From CAYVQB01 sp964453985 (GTDB taxonomy: Bacteria; Babelota; Babeliae; Babelales; UASB340): a stretch of DNA of 26,392 nt. Both the position numbers and the translations under genes were made by a program. The stretch lies in assembly GCA_964453985.1 (NCBI GenBank), contig CAYVQB010000012.1, positions 1 to 26,392 of the forward strand, given 5' to 3'. This document shows positions 7,314-14,895 of the stretch, piece after piece. Each line of letters opens with the position of its first letter. The first letter of the stretch is position 1. Under the pieces are notes generated by a model. It had not been told where the DNA came from. It was given only the letters and a program-made list of their open reading frames with translations, and searched no databases.

Positions 7314-8564
7314 TTATTCTTCATTCAAAAAAAAGCTCGCAAACTCTTTTTTGGGATCAAATTTCTTTTGTTGCAAAACAGGATTCAAAATACGTAAATA
7401 CCCTGCAGTATCTGCACCAACCTGAGCCATATACTGCCAGTTGCCATCATTTAAAATTGGATCATAATCTGTAAGAAATTTAGAAAAACATTTTTCTCCC
7501 AATCTCCAATTAATTCTTAATCTTAAAGCCAAATAATTAGAAACAACCATTCTACACCGATTATTCATAAAACCTGTAGAATTTAATTGCCTCATACTGG
7601 CATCAACAAATGGATCTCCAGTTTTACCCTTTTTCCACTTATTAAATGCGCTAGTATTTGTTCTCCATTTAACCTTTGGTTTCTTCAAAGTAGATTTAAA
7701 TAACTCTGGATATGCATAATAAAGATTATAATAAAAATCCCTCCAATATAGTTGTCTGATAAGCTCATGATTTTTACCTAAAGTTTTTACTATATTATGA
7801 TAAACCTGCCTAATAGATACACAACCAGAGTTAATATAAGCTGACAACCTTGTGGTGCCATCAATAGCAGGGAAATCTTTTATATCCTTGTAATCTTTAT
7901 AGTTTTTTAAGCTTTTTAGGATTTTGTTACCCAAAATAAAGCCACCATTTAAATCTATATTTTTGTTATTTTTAATAGTAGATAAAAGCTTTTTTATTTC
8001 TATATCACCGGTTATTTTATAGCTTCGCGCAACAAAGTTTTTATACTTATTTAACGCTGGTTTTAAAACTGCAAACTTTTGTACCTTTCTCAAAAATGGC
8101 GTATAAACTTTATAAGCTTCACCTGTTTTTTTACCTGAAGGGATAATGCTTCCAGCTTCATGCAAGAGATAATCATGAAAAATATTAAAATCTATTTTAT
8201 GAGATTTGCACAATTTTTCTATCTTGCTCTCTTGTAAGACATGCTTTGGATGATAAAGTTTATTTATAAAAATAGAATTTATATCTTTGTCTTTAGATAT
8301 TATTTTTTTTAAATCTATAACACTGTTTATTACAAATAACTTACTTTTGAAACCATTTAGTTTTTTGTTTAAGACTTCTAGAGATTCTGTTATAAACTGC
8401 TGATTATTATTGTTTTTAACTTTAAATAAATCTAAATTTTCTTTTAAATATACTGCTATTACCTGCTTTGAATCTTTTAAAGCTTTAATTAAGGCTGTAT
8501 TATCTTCTAGACGTAAATCTGAACGAAATATAAAAACAGACTTTATATATTTTACTTTATTCAT
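7314..8564 (-). CDS. phrB: Deoxyribodipyrimidine photolyase, C-terminally short
   Basis: This FAD enzyme reverses UV-induced pyrimidine dimers using blue light. The N-terminal antenna domain starts FRSDLRLEDNTAL (13-25). The FAD domain shows GTTRLSAYINSG (236-247), RQLYWRDFYYN (270-280), GKTGDPFVDASMRQLNSTG (313-331), DGNWQYMAQVGAD (373-385) and RILNP (391-395). The motif usually read as WMHNR is FMNNR here. The protein has 416 residues and stops just after KKFDPKKEF, whereas E. coli photolyase continues for roughly 60 residues past this point. No continuation is seen downstream in any frame, so this is a short form rather than a recent nonsense mutation. The start has an AAAGGG SD. Confidence 0.92.
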   Translation of the reverse strand: MNKVKYIKSVFIFRSDLRLEDNTALIKALKDSKQVIAVYLKENLDLFKVKNNNNQQFITESLEVLNKKLNGFKSKLFVINSVIDLKKIISKDKDINSIFINKLYHPKHVLQESKIEKLCKSHKIDFNIFHDYLLHEAGSIIPSGKKTGEAYKVYTPFLRKVQKFAVLKPALNKYKNFVARSYKITGDIEIKKLLSTIKNNKNIDLNGGFILGNKILKSLKNYKDYKDIKDFPAIDGTTRLSAYINSGCVSIRQVYHNIVKTLGKNHELIRQLYWRDFYYNLYYAYPELFKSTLKKPKVKWRTNTSAFNKWKKGKTGDPFVDASMRQLNSTGFMNNRCRMVVSNYLALRLRINWRLGEKCFSKFLTDYDPILNDGNWQYMAQVGADTAGYLRILNPVLQQKKFDPKKEFASFFLNEE

Positions 8565-8652
8565 TAAATCCCTTTCTTTAAATATTCTAGAAAATAATAC
8601 ATAATCAGGTTAATAAAATGACAGAATTTAATTTTTGAATAATAAGGATCAG

Positions 8653-8964
8653 ATGAAAATATTCGATAAACTAGTTAGGGATAAAATCCCTGAAATTGTA
8701 GTTAGTCATTACAAAAAGATACCTGATATCTATATTGCAGATGATAAAGAGTATTACCAAAGACTGAAAAATAAGCTTCTAGAAGAGGTCGCGGAGTTTT
8801 TGAAAGATGATAATCTTGAAGAACTTGCAGATGTCACAGAAGTTATTCACGCTATCTGCAAAGCCAAGGAGCACACGATAGATGACTTGGAGGCTTGTCG
8901 CAAAGATAAAGCTGAAAAACGAGGCGGCTTTGATAAAAAGATAATCCTAAAAAGCGTTGAATAA
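8653..8964 (+). CDS. MazG-like nucleotide pyrophosphohydrolase
   Basis: A 103-residue protein beginning MKIFDKLVRDKIPEI, the hallmark of small all-alpha NTP pyrophosphohydrolase-like proteins related to MazG and phosphoribosyl-ATP pyrophosphohydrolase. The metal-binding pattern EEVAEF followed by EELADVTEV is present. Such enzymes cleave pyrophosphate from nucleoside triphosphates, often to clear non-canonical nucleotides. The ATG at 8653 is preferred because AAGGA lies just upstream (8644-8648); a TTG at 8635 in the same frame has no SD. It diverges from the photolyase gene with 88 bases between starts. There is no signal peptide, so it acts in the cytosol. The substrate is not known. Confidence 0.85.
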   Translation: MKIFDKLVRDKIPEIVVSHYKKIPDIYIADDKEYYQRLKNKLLEEVAEFLKDDNLEELADVTEVIHAICKAKEHTIDDLEACRKDKAEKRGGFDKKIILKSVE

Positions 8965-9066
8965 AATTTTCAATAGCGCGTACGATTTCTTTTGTTCTCA
9001 GACAAACAAGCCAGATTATCTAGATCTTTTTTTATTTGTTCTATTATGTTTTTCATAAACTATTTT

Positions 9067-9849
9067 TTAATTATTGTATTGAATATGCAAGGGAATATTG
9101 CCAGCATTATAATCTTGCAAAAACAGCTCCCATTTATCTGGGTCAATAAAATCAAGATTTAAATCAGCATAACTTGAGTCAGGTGCAACAGTTATATCCT
9201 GGTTATTTTTATCAAAAAAATTTACTTGACCTGGACTATACCTAAGCCTATTGCAACCACCATGAATAAAACCGGAACCAACAAGACAAAAACCCACAAA
9301 GAAAAAAAGACCTGCAGTAATAAGATAAATAAATTCTGCAGTCTTAAGAACAGCTTCATCTTTTGGTTTATATGGCACAAAGTGTAATACCAATTTCGTA
9401 ATGCCATAAAAAAGCATTTCAATTGAACCTGCACCTATAGATATACCCCCACAACAAGCGGATCCTACACAACATGTAGTTACAGAAGACGGACCGGCAA
9501 TGGTCCTCCCTGAATGCTTTTGTAAAGCGCTTGATAACTCTTCTGTTTTGATCACAAAACTCTGTCCACAAGGATTATGTATTCTCAAAACCCCTTTTTG
9601 TAGGCCTTCAACAGCCAACACACAATGTGTAACTCTTACATCATTTTGTTTAGTGGTAAAGTTTATTGCATCTAGATTACCACTAACTTGTGTAAGTGGG
9701 CCAGAAAAACTTTCATAATTAACTGAGTGTTGTGATAATGCATCAGCAAGAAGAGCCGTGTTCTCATCATCACTATCCATTGTAAACAAAACAGAAGCTG
9801 AGAAAACTAATACTATAAATGTGAGTAATGTTTTTTGGATATGTTTCAT
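9067..9849 (-). CDS. Unknown exported membrane protein
   Basis: I do not recognise a family. It has 260 residues. The N-terminus (MKHIQKTLLTFIVLVFSASVLF) is a signal peptide or anchor. A Cys- and Gly-rich stretch (about residues 125-140, CCVGSACCGG) precedes a hydrophobic segment at about 140-157, and a second segment lies near 172-197 (IYLITAGLFFFVGFCLVGS). The region before the first segment is polar and the C-terminus is acidic. No clear SD precedes the start. It is followed on the same strand by little coding sequence, and the small two-pass protein at 9963-10199 lies upstream in the same orientation. Confidence 0.65.
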   Translation of the reverse strand: MKHIQKTLLTFIVLVFSASVLFTMDSDDENTALLADALSQHSVNYESFSGPLTQVSGNLDAINFTTKQNDVRVTHCVLAVEGLQKGVLRIHNPCGQSFVIKTEELSSALQKHSGRTIAGPSSVTTCCVGSACCGGISIGAGSIEMLFYGITKLVLHFVPYKPKDEAVLKTAEFIYLITAGLFFFVGFCLVGSGFIHGGCNRLRYSPGQVNFFDKNNQDITVAPDSSYADLNLDFIDPDKWELFLQDYNAGNIPLHIQYNN

Positions 9850-9962
9850 GATTTAAAGCAATTCTTTATTATTGGGTTAAAAGTATTGATAAATTTAGTC
9901 AAAAAACAAAGATACCAAAAAACAGTTTATTTACCAGAAAATATATATTCTAAAAACAAAAG

Positions 9963-10199
9963 CTACTTGATTTGTTTCCTGTTACGGCTATTAATAAAGT
10001 GATTATAGATTAATGCAAACATCCAAGCCCCAACCCATGCAATTGCAAATACAAATAACACGGCAGCAATAAGACCTACCAATGGGATTGAATGTTTAAG
10101 CTCAAGTACTTCAACCTTAAAAAAATGTAAAATAACAAACAAAGCTGAAACTATTATACCTACTATTGAAGCAAATTTTTTGCGATTAACAACTTTCAT
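9963..10199 (-). CDS. Small two-pass membrane protein of unknown function
   Basis: A 78-residue protein with two hydrophobic helices (about 10-26 and 39-64) and basic ends (MKVVNRKK, NSRNRKQIK), which predicts both termini in the cytosol. A GGGGAG SD sits 7 bases before the start. A good promoter candidate with a palindromic spacer lies upstream (10254-10281). The gene points toward the 9067-9849 gene with 113 bases between them and could be co-transcribed. I see no motif that gives a function. Confidence 0.7.
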   Translation of the reverse strand: MKVVNRKKFASIVGIIVSALFVILHFFKVEVLELKHSIPLVGLIAAVLFVFAIAWVGAWMFALIYNHFINSRNRKQIK

Positions 10200-10253
10200 A
10201 AAACTACTCCCCTATAAAAATATAAACAATTTACGATATAACTAACTTGCATT

Positions 10254-10281
10254 TTTATAAGAAAAGAGCTCTTTAAGTCAA
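10254..10281 (-). promoter_or_regulatory. Promoter candidate with a palindrome in the spacer
   Basis: Read on the minus strand, TTGACT (10281-10276) and TATAAA (10259-10254) are 16 bases apart. The spacer contains the perfect 12-bp palindrome AAAGAGCTCTTT at 10263-10274. It lies 55 bases upstream of the small membrane protein gene. The position suits a repressor or spacer-binding activator, but no regulator is identified. Confidence 0.45.
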
Positions 10282-10321
10282 TAGATAAGAAACTCCATGA
10301 TACTATTTCACAATAAACAGC

Positions 10322-10352
10322 TTGACCAAGTTATATTACGTGATAATAATAT
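10322..10352 (+). promoter_or_regulatory. Promoter candidate for the dehydrogenase-kdsB pair
   Basis: TTGACC (10322-10327) is followed 16-19 bases later by overlapping -10-like sequences (TAATAA at 10344, TAATAT at 10347). It lies about 40 bases upstream of the start at 10393 and diverges from the minus-strand promoter at 10254-10281. Confidence 0.4.
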
Positions 10353-10392
10353 CAAAAAACTATTTAATAACTATTAAAAGAAAGATTTTATA

Positions 10393-11397
10393 ATGATAAA
10401 AAAGATTTCCTTGTTATTGTTTCTAATTGTAAACGTAAAAGCTGATCCTATATTCAAACATGCATACGTATCAATAAGTGATTTAGAACATAATAGATAC
10501 TTTGATAATCAAATAAAAAAAATAGCCCATAAAGTTACTTATAACAAAGATGGCAAATACATAAGCCAAGATAATAATGAAAACTTTTTATCCAAATACG
10601 ATGTTATCGTTTTAGGAACACATGATAAATTAAAAGCATGTCCTAATGCAAAAATTAAAACAAAGATTATAGGAACACTCTCCATTGCAACAGAACATCT
10701 TAATGACATAAAACAAAATCATCCAGAAATTTATACTGTAAATAGCCCAACAGGAAATACTATTTCTACAGCAGAACACACATTTGCACTTATGATTGCT
10801 TTATCTAAACAACTTCTAGAAAGAAACTTGATAGACAGAAGAAGTAGCGGGTTAAAAGGGGAAAATCTTGGCACAACAGAACTTGCAGGCAAAACTCTTG
10901 GATTAGTAGGTTTTGGCAACATAGCAAGACAAGTTTATAAAAGAGCAAAAGCCTTTGATATGAAGATTATTTCACATACTGCTCATCCTGAAAAATACAA
11001 ATCTTATAGCTATGTAGAATTTATGCCACTTGAAGATGTTATTAAAAAATGCGATATTCTTTCATTACATGTACCAGAGAATGAACAAACTAGTAATCTC
11101 ATAGATGCACAAAAATTAAGTACATGTAAGCCAGGAATGCTGCTGATTAACGCAAGCAGGCAAGGCCTGGTAAACCATGAAGACTTCAAAGAACTTTTAG
11201 AAATTGGAAAAATTGGAGGATTAGGCTTAGACTACGATCACCCTGATTATGATTTTAAAAATTTCAAAAATGTTTGGATCACGCCCCATATAGCAGGAGT
11301 TACAAAAGAATCTAAACTCAAAATGGGCAATGAGCTAGTTAATAATATAATAGAAGTATCAAAACAATTAGAAAGAAATCAAAATGATAGCAAATAA
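10393..11397 (+). CDS. D-isomer-specific 2-hydroxyacid dehydrogenase with signal peptide
   Basis: The family reduces 2-keto acids or oxidises D-2-hydroxy acids with NAD(P). The order is a flavodoxin-like N-terminal part, NSPTGNTISTAEHTFALMIA (117-136), the Rossmann loop LGLVGFGNIARQ (169-180), then the catalytic region. Arg256 (NASRQG) and His299 (TPHIAG) are kept. The usual catalytic Glu in the DVFE motif is replaced near LDYDHPD (about Asp282). Residues 1-17 (MIKKISLLLFLIVNVKA) form a signal peptide with a good VKA cleavage site, abnormal for this enzyme class. The SD is weak. Its 3' end overlaps kdsB by 14 bases, so the two are co-transcribed. The substrate is unknown. Confidence 0.87.
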   Translation: MIKKISLLLFLIVNVKADPIFKHAYVSISDLEHNRYFDNQIKKIAHKVTYNKDGKYISQDNNENFLSKYDVIVLGTHDKLKACPNAKIKTKIIGTLSIATEHLNDIKQNHPEIYTVNSPTGNTISTAEHTFALMIALSKQLLERNLIDRRSSGLKGENLGTTELAGKTLGLVGFGNIARQVYKRAKAFDMKIISHTAHPEKYKSYSYVEFMPLEDVIKKCDILSLHVPENEQTSNLIDAQKLSTCKPGMLLINASRQGLVNHEDFKELLEIGKIGGLGLDYDHPDYDFKNFKNVWITPHIAGVTKESKLKMGNELVNNIIEVSKQLERNQNDSK

Positions 11398-12145
11398 AAA
11401 AGTAGCGTGCATAATTCCTGCAAGGCTAGCATCCACAAGATTCTCAGAAAAAATGCTCAAAAGTATTTTAGGCAAACCAATCTTGCAATGGGTATGGGAA
11501 GCAGCAAGCAAAGTCGAATTCTTTGATAGCGTAACAATTGCCACAGATTCAGAAAAAATAGCATCCTTAGTTACAGACTTTGGTGGCAAATATATTATGA
11601 CATCTGAAAACTGTGAATCAGGAACTGATAGATTAGTTGAAGTTATGCAATCAAAAAAAATAGAATCCGATATCTGGGTCAACTGGCAAGGCGATGAACC
11701 CTTTATCACAAAGGCAATGATCTCTTGCTTACTGCAAAGCTGTAAAGATAATGATGCAGATATGTGGACACTTAAAAAAAGGATTGAATCTAAAGAACAA
11801 ATCACAAGTCCAAATATCGCAAAAGTTGTCTGTGATCTTGATGGCTATGCCCTTTATTTCTCAAGAAGTACAATACCATTTTACAGAGATAAACCTCAGG
11901 ATAGTGATAACGTTTATTATAAACATGTTGGAATATACGCTTTTACAACAAAAGCTCTACAAAAAATCTCTGAATTAAAACCAAGCCCCCTAGAAAAAGC
12001 TGAAAAATTAGAACAACTTAGATTGCTACAATATGGACTTAAAATAAAAATACATGAAACCAAACAAGAAGTTATCGGCATAGATACTCAGCAAGATTTG
12101 ATAATGGCAACAAATCACGCCGAAAAACTTTGTCTGTTGATTTAA
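11384..12145 (+). CDS. kdsB: 3-deoxy-manno-octulosonate cytidylyltransferase
   Basis: KdsB activates KDO with CTP to CMP-KDO for the inner core of lipopolysaccharide. The nucleotide-binding start IIPARLASTRFSEKML (10-25), GKPILQWVWEAA, WQGDEPF (102-108), HVGIYAF and EKLEQLRLLQYG are all family motifs, and the length (253) is typical. The protein has no leader and is cytosolic. It overlaps the preceding dehydrogenase by 14 bases and relies on a GAAAG element inside that gene. With lpxD and skp in the window it shows that the cell makes lipopolysaccharide. Confidence 0.96.
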   Translation: MIANKKVACIIPARLASTRFSEKMLKSILGKPILQWVWEAASKVEFFDSVTIATDSEKIASLVTDFGGKYIMTSENCESGTDRLVEVMQSKKIESDIWVNWQGDEPFITKAMISCLLQSCKDNDADMWTLKKRIESKEQITSPNIAKVVCDLDGYALYFSRSTIPFYRDKPQDSDNVYYKHVGIYAFTTKALQKISELKPSPLEKAEKLEQLRLLQYGLKIKIHETKQEVIGIDTQQDLIMATNHAEKLCLLI

Positions 12146-12204
12146 AAACTTATTATATAGACTTTTCTAATTGTATTTATTTATATTTATTATAATAAAG
12201 TTTT
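12145..12204 (+). terminator. AT-rich hairpin after kdsB, weak terminator candidate
   Basis: AAAACTTATTATA (12145-12157) pairs with TATAATAAAGTTTT (12191-12204) with one bulged A. The stem is almost purely AT and the loop is over 30 bases, so stability is doubtful. The right arm overlaps a promoter-like motif shared with skp. Confidence 0.25.
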
Positions 12205-12205
12205 T
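12189..12205 (+). promoter_or_regulatory. Promoter-like motif shared with skp upstream region
   Basis: ATTATAATAAAGTTTT starts at 12189 and occurs again at 19074, in both cases about 45 bases upstream of a gene for a protein with a signal peptide (the SDR and Skp). Both copies are followed within a few bases by AGTATATTT. TATAAT could be the -10 element; no convincing -35 sits at normal spacing. Confidence 0.4.
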
Positions 12206-12236
12206 AAAGTATATTTTCAGTTAAGGGGGAAAAGGG

Positions 12237-13034
12237 ATGAAGAAAATATTGCTTATGGCTTGTTTTGCTGTTTTTTGTAATATTTCAGCAAAAAATCAAA
12301 CAAAAAAAGCAATTGTCATCGGTGCAAGTTCAGGCATGGGACGTCAGGTTGCAAAATTAATAGCACAAGAATATGAAGTAGGACTTGCATCAAGACGCCT
12401 TAATCTTTTAGAATCTCTTCAAAAAGAAATTCCAACAAAAACTTATATCAAACAAATTGATGTTTCAAAACTAGAAGAAGCTAAAACAAAACTAGCTGAA
12501 CTAATAGAAGAGATGGGCGGCCTAGATTTAATCCTTATATCTGTAAGCTCATGTATTGATACCGAATTTACTAAAAGCTGGGAGACAGATAAAAAAATAT
12601 TGGATGTCGACCTTGCAGGTTTTCTAGTAATGGCAGATGTTGCTGTTAACTTTTTTGAAAAACAAAACTCGGGACACCTTATCGGTATATCATCAATTGA
12701 CGGATTAAGAGGTAATGCTCTCTGTCCTGTATATAGCGGAGCAAAAGCTTTTGTTTCTACCTACCTAGAAGGTATCAGAAATTATATGATCCAAAATAAA
12801 ATTCCAGTTTATGTAACAGACATAATTCCAGGCTGGGTAGATAATGAAAAAATAGAATTCAGCAAACAAGAAGGTACATACTGGGTTACATCAACAAAAA
12901 AAGCTTCAGAACAAATCTTTAACGCTATTAAAAACAAAAAGAAGAAAGCATATATAACAAAACGCTGGCAAATTATAGCATGGCTACAGGCTCTACTTCC
13001 AGACTGTATTTACAATGGAATTGGGGGACTTTGA
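12237..13034 (+). CDS. Short-chain dehydrogenase/reductase with signal peptide
   Basis: A classical SDR: cofactor loop GASSGMGRQ (29-37), catalytic Ser in ISSIDG (151-156), and Tyr166 and Lys170 in YSGAK. The Asn usual in the fourth catalytic position is Asp here (VDLAG). The C-terminal segment TKRWQIIAWLQALLPD resembles a subfamily common in Bacteroidota, from memory. These enzymes oxidise or reduce alcohol/carbonyl groups with NAD(P)H. The first 18 residues (MKKILLMACFAVFCNISA) form a signal peptide with an ISA cleavage site, while the Rossmann fold starts directly after it. A strong purine-rich SD (AAGGGGGAAAAGGG) precedes the ATG. The substrate is unknown. The next gene starts 83 bases downstream. 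Confidence 0.88.
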   Translation: MKKILLMACFAVFCNISAKNQTKKAIVIGASSGMGRQVAKLIAQEYEVGLASRRLNLLESLQKEIPTKTYIKQIDVSKLEEAKTKLAELIEEMGGLDLILISVSSCIDTEFTKSWETDKKILDVDLAGFLVMADVAVNFFEKQNSGHLIGISSIDGLRGNALCPVYSGAKAFVSTYLEGIRNYMIQNKIPVYVTDIIPGWVDNEKIEFSKQEGTYWVTSTKKASEQIFNAIKNKKKKAYITKRWQIIAWLQALLPDCIYNGIGGL

Positions 13035-13117
13035 TAGGCAATTTTTCAAAATACTATTTATATTAAAATCATTATTTTATGCTAAAAAAAGTAAAATTCT
13101 ATAAAAAGGGAGATAAA

Positions 13118-14263
13118 ATGAAAAGAGTGATAAAAAATATAATCGCCATAATAATCTTTGCGATAACAGCTTTTGCTATTTACTACGTAAAAGTTGTACA
13201 AAAAACAGACATCATAACACCAACAAGCATTAAGATCGAAAGAACCCAGCCTAAAGAAATTATCCCAACAATAGCTTCAGCGTTTGAAACAAAAAGAGAT
13301 CATGACAACAATATAGATTCACTAGCCGTTTGGCATGGACCAAAAGATCAAAATTGGCTTTTTGCAACAGCAAAAGCTAAAGACAAAATAATTATTTATG
13401 ATGCTGCAACAGGTAAATTAATAAAAGAATTTGGAAGCAACGGCCAAAAGCTTGGAGAATTTATAAGACCTAATGGAATTGTTGTTATAGATGATCTTGC
13501 CTTTGTTACAGAAAGAGACGGAGCACGTGTTCAAGTTTTCACTCTACCTGACTGTAGAGCAATAGGCATTATAGGAGAAGAAAGCCTAAAGAGACCTTAT
13601 GGCGCAGCAACATACAAAACAAAATCAGGAAAATATAGATTATATGTCACTGATGATTACAAAGCAGATGACCCAAAACAAATGAATAAACGAGTTCATT
13701 TATATGAAGTTGAAATAGATGGTAGCAAAGTAGATTCTGAATTAATAAAAACATTTGGTGATGTTTCAGGCAATGGAGTTTTATATAAAGTTGAATCTAT
13801 ATTGGTAGATAGACCCAACAAGCGCCTCTTTGTAGCCGATGAAAACAAAGAAAAACGTGATATAAAAATATATACTCTTGAAGGTGAATTCGTTGGAAGC
13901 TTTCTTGGAAAAGGCCTGTTTAGAAGAGAACCTGAAGGCATAGCCATTTATGCAACATCAAAAGATGACGGTTTTATTATTGCAACGGATCAAAATTATA
14001 CAAATAACACTTTTCATGTGTTTGATAGACACAGCCTAAAACATTTGGCATCTTTTCAAGCCAAGAATACAACAAATACAGACGGTATCACTATTACCAA
14101 CAAGTCTTTTGGTAAATTCAAAAAAGGCGCTTTTTATGCCGTACACGATGATGGAAATGTTGTAGCCATAGATTGGGCTTTGTTAAGTGAAAAATTAGGC
14201 TTAGATAAATATTCTAAGCCCTATGTTGAAGCTGACTATCAATACGATGCAGCTATTGCATAA
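13118..14263 (+). CDS. Phytase-like beta-propeller with N-terminal signal anchor
   Basis: Beta-propeller phytases remove phosphates from myo-inositol hexakisphosphate using calcium. The protein follows the order of Bacillus phytase motifs: DSLAVWHGPKD, IRPNGIVVIDD, YGAATYKTKSGKYRLYVTD, VESILVDRPNKRLFVADEN, EPEGIAIYATSKDDGFIIAT, TDGITITNKSFGKFKKG and a final WALLSEKLGLD. The usual N-terminal DDPA is only IDSL, so catalysis is not assured. The start at 13118 (AAGGGAG upstream) gives 381 residues; a hydrophobic segment at about 6-23 anchors or exports it. An upstream in-frame ATG at 13079 has no good SD. It probably shares a transcript with the following cupin gene. A non-phytase NHL/SMP-30-like propeller is the alternative. 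Confidence 0.78.
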   Translation: MKRVIKNIIAIIIFAITAFAIYYVKVVQKTDIITPTSIKIERTQPKEIIPTIASAFETKRDHDNNIDSLAVWHGPKDQNWLFATAKAKDKIIIYDAATGKLIKEFGSNGQKLGEFIRPNGIVVIDDLAFVTERDGARVQVFTLPDCRAIGIIGEESLKRPYGAATYKTKSGKYRLYVTDDYKADDPKQMNKRVHLYEVEIDGSKVDSELIKTFGDVSGNGVLYKVESILVDRPNKRLFVADENKEKRDIKIYTLEGEFVGSFLGKGLFRREPEGIAIYATSKDDGFIIATDQNYTNNTFHVFDRHSLKHLASFQAKNTTNTDGITITNKSFGKFKKGAFYAVHDDGNVVAIDWALLSEKLGLDKYSKPYVEADYQYDAAIA

Positions 14264-14311
14264 AAATATAACTCGCAAAAATCGAACGGTATCCATAAAT
14301 CAAAGGTGAGT

Positions 14312-14809
14312 ATGAAATTAAATAATCTTTTTCTATTTCTTATCGCATCTTTTGTATTCTCAGGCTTAGCTTTTTGTTCAGATATAGCGACGTACGATCA
14401 AACAATATCAACAACAAATCAAACCTGTAAAACTCAAAAAACAATAGACCCCGAAATTATAAAAATACTCAAAATATATACAGATGAATCTGGCGAAACA
14501 CACTTTGGGACAATAACAATAGACCTAAAAGACAAGGGAACTATTGGTAAAATATCTGATTTAGTATCTGGTACAGGAGTTATGTTCAGAACAACACCAG
14601 GAGATTACAACTTTGACTGGCACAATACACCAAGAAAACAGTTTGTTGTCAATTTAGATGCACCCGTAAAAATTCAAACAAGCGATAAAGAAACACGTAT
14701 AATAGAAAAAGGCCAAGTGTTCCTACTTGAAGATACAAAGGGCAAAGGTCATTATTCTGAATCTATAAATAATCAAAGCAGAACTTCTTTATTTATACCC
14801 GTAAATTAA
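14312..14809 (+). CDS. Secreted cupin-like protein
   Basis: The second half fits a small cupin barrel found in many bacterial hypothetical proteins: DWHNTPRKQFVVNLDAPVKI, then IIEKGQVFLLEDTKGKGH near the C-terminus. His residues in these two motifs could hold a metal. The N-terminus (MKLNNLFLFLIASFVFSGLAF) is a signal peptide, so the barrel acts outside the cytosol. The start at 14312 uses AAAGGTGA just upstream; a GTG at 14306 is less likely. It lies 48 bases after the phytase-like gene in the same direction. No reaction can be assigned. Confidence 0.7.
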   Translation: MKLNNLFLFLIASFVFSGLAFCSDIATYDQTISTTNQTCKTQKTIDPEIIKILKIYTDESGETHFGTITIDLKDKGTIGKISDLVSGTGVMFRTTPGDYNFDWHNTPRKQFVVNLDAPVKIQTSDKETRIIEKGQVFLLEDTKGKGHYSESINNQSRTSLFIPVN

Positions 14810-14844
14810 GCCTTATTTGGCAAAACAATTTTTATTGATATATT

Positions 14845-14895
14845 AAAAACCCTTAAGCTTAATAACTTTATTAATTATATTGGGTGTGGGTTTTT
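14845..14895 (+). repeat. Inverted repeat ending at the comM start codon
   Basis: AAAAACCC (14845-14852) pairs with GGGTTTTT (14888-14895), whose last base touches the comM ATG. The right arm includes the only SD-like bases (GTGGG), so folding could mask the ribosome site. The loop is long (35 bases) and AT-rich, which makes this a tentative call. Confidence 0.3.

Noticed and set aside
8970..9056. 28-codon minus-strand frame starting MKNIIEQIKKD
   Set aside because: It has no SD and no similarity I recognise; too short to support as a gene without conservation or expression data.
9500..9718. 72-codon plus-strand frame
   Set aside because: It is a shadow within the minus-strand membrane protein gene at 9067-9849, with no SD or motif.
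11368..11805. 145-codon open frame on the minus strand
   Set aside because: It is fully antisense to kdsB, whose protein motifs are intact.
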